Positions 29,311 to 29,500 of a stretch of DNA of 29,500 nt are shown here, one piece after another. Source of the stretch: Bacilli bacterium. Lineage in GTDB: Bacteria; Bacillota_I; Bacilli_A; RF39; UBA660. Under the pieces are notes generated by a model. The model was not told the origin of the DNA. It ran no database searches and was given only the letters and a program-made list of their open reading frames with translations. Made by a program: the position numbers and the translations under genes. Positions within the stretch are counted from its first letter, which is position 1, and each line of letters opens with the position of its first letter. The DNA lies in the NCBI GenBank assembly GCA_017888105.1, contig JAGHGS010000079.1, forward strand, positions 1 through 29,500. Reading direction: 5' to 3'.

Positions 29311-29500
29311 AAGTTGATTTATTAATTCTGGTTTTAATAATTTAAATATATTTTCTATTTCATTTTCAAAATTTAAAGATAATTCATACATAATTAATTT
29401 CATACTTTTATTATAAAAAACTTGTACTAATTTTAATATCATTAATGCAATTCTTCTTAATATTCCTAAATTTCTTGCCCCATTTTTTTCTAATGTTTTA
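29299..29500 (-). CDS. C-terminal part of a probable transposase (ISAs1-like), cut by window edge
   Basis: 67 in-frame codons run from the right edge to TAA at 29299-29301. The visible part reads EKNGARNLGILRRIALMILK, then a helical SMKLIMYELSLNFENEIENI stretch. The N-x-A-x-N-L-x-I-L-R-R-I-A-L-x-I-L-K pattern resembles the C-terminal end of ISAs1-family (H-repeat) DDE transposases, where it follows the catalytic glutamate. Only the end is visible, so the catalytic residues and completeness cannot be judged, and another helical family remains possible. Confidence 0.5.
   Translation of the reverse strand, partial: KTLEKNGARNLGILRRIALMILKLVQVFYNKSMKLIMYELSLNFENEIENIFKLLKPELINQLKNT

Noticed and set aside
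1..29500. tRNA, rRNA or CRISPR array
   Set aside because: No cloverleaf T-loop sequences with matching acceptor ends, no rRNA-like stretch and no regularly spaced repeat-spacer units were seen by eye.

Overview
This window is about 29.5 kb of AT-rich, gene-dense bacterial chromosome. It looks like a low-GC member of the Bacillota, Bacilli-like, with a compact genome. The gene set supports this: DnaD, YlxM, ClpC with a UVR-like middle region, a DUF3603 protein, CIRCE/HrcA control, and GGAGG-type ribosome binding sites. TGA is used as a stop codon (ends of folA, mscL, cca and dnaD), so this is the standard bacterial code and not the Mycoplasma code. UppP and MscL imply a peptidoglycan-making cell. 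Placement in an uncultured gut lineage of reduced Bacilli (RF39-like) is inference only.

Layout. 1-2.1 kb: dTMP supply, with a P-loop nucleoside/nucleotide kinase (cut by the edge) coupled to folA, and thyA divergent from them. 2.1-6.3 kb: a short ClpC-type unfoldase, a Nudix hydrolase and pyruvate kinase, each ending in a terminator that touches its stop codon. 6.3-7.45 kb: a signal-peptidase-fold membrane protein that seems to lack the catalytic serine, then an almost gene-free stretch holding the most interesting item, a likely type I toxin-antitoxin locus (24-residue hydrophobic peptide plus a convergent antisense RNA of about 73 nt). 7.45-9.9 kb: ylxM-ftsY (SRP pathway), then an unknown gene coupled to a small YidJ-type acetyltransferase. 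10.0-13.8 kb: ftsK/spoIIIE, a zinc-ribbon membrane protein divergent from a ribbon-helix-helix regulator, and a membrane-anchored thioredoxin-fold protein without CxxC. 13.8-17.4 kb: the overlapping operon mscL-miaA-cca-dnaD-nth. 17.5-18.8 kb: two paralogous secreted TasA/camelysin-like proteins driven by near-identical promoters. 18.8-22.0 kb: miaB, DUF3603, a small membrane protein, and uppP. 22.0-26.2 kb: a BspA-type leucine-rich-repeat/coiled-coil protein, an AAA_14/DUF4143 ATPase and an HD phosphohydrolase, with an ~80-bp terminator-promoter-RBS module duplicated on both sides of the ATPase and strong inverted repeats next to it. 26.5-29.2 kb: a Fic AMP-transferase-like protein and a ClpB disaggregase without its N-domain, under a CIRCE operator. 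The right edge holds the C-terminal end of a probable ISAs1-type transposase.

MiaA and MiaB together complete the ms2i6A37 tRNA modification, and Cca adds the tRNA 3' end. FolA, ThyA and the kinase form a thymidylate route. ClpB and ClpC cover protein quality control. Compaction is a general property: -10 boxes lie about 12-37 nt from start codons and terminator stems commonly contain or abut the stop codon. The toxin locus, with its ~110-nt structured leader, breaks this rule.
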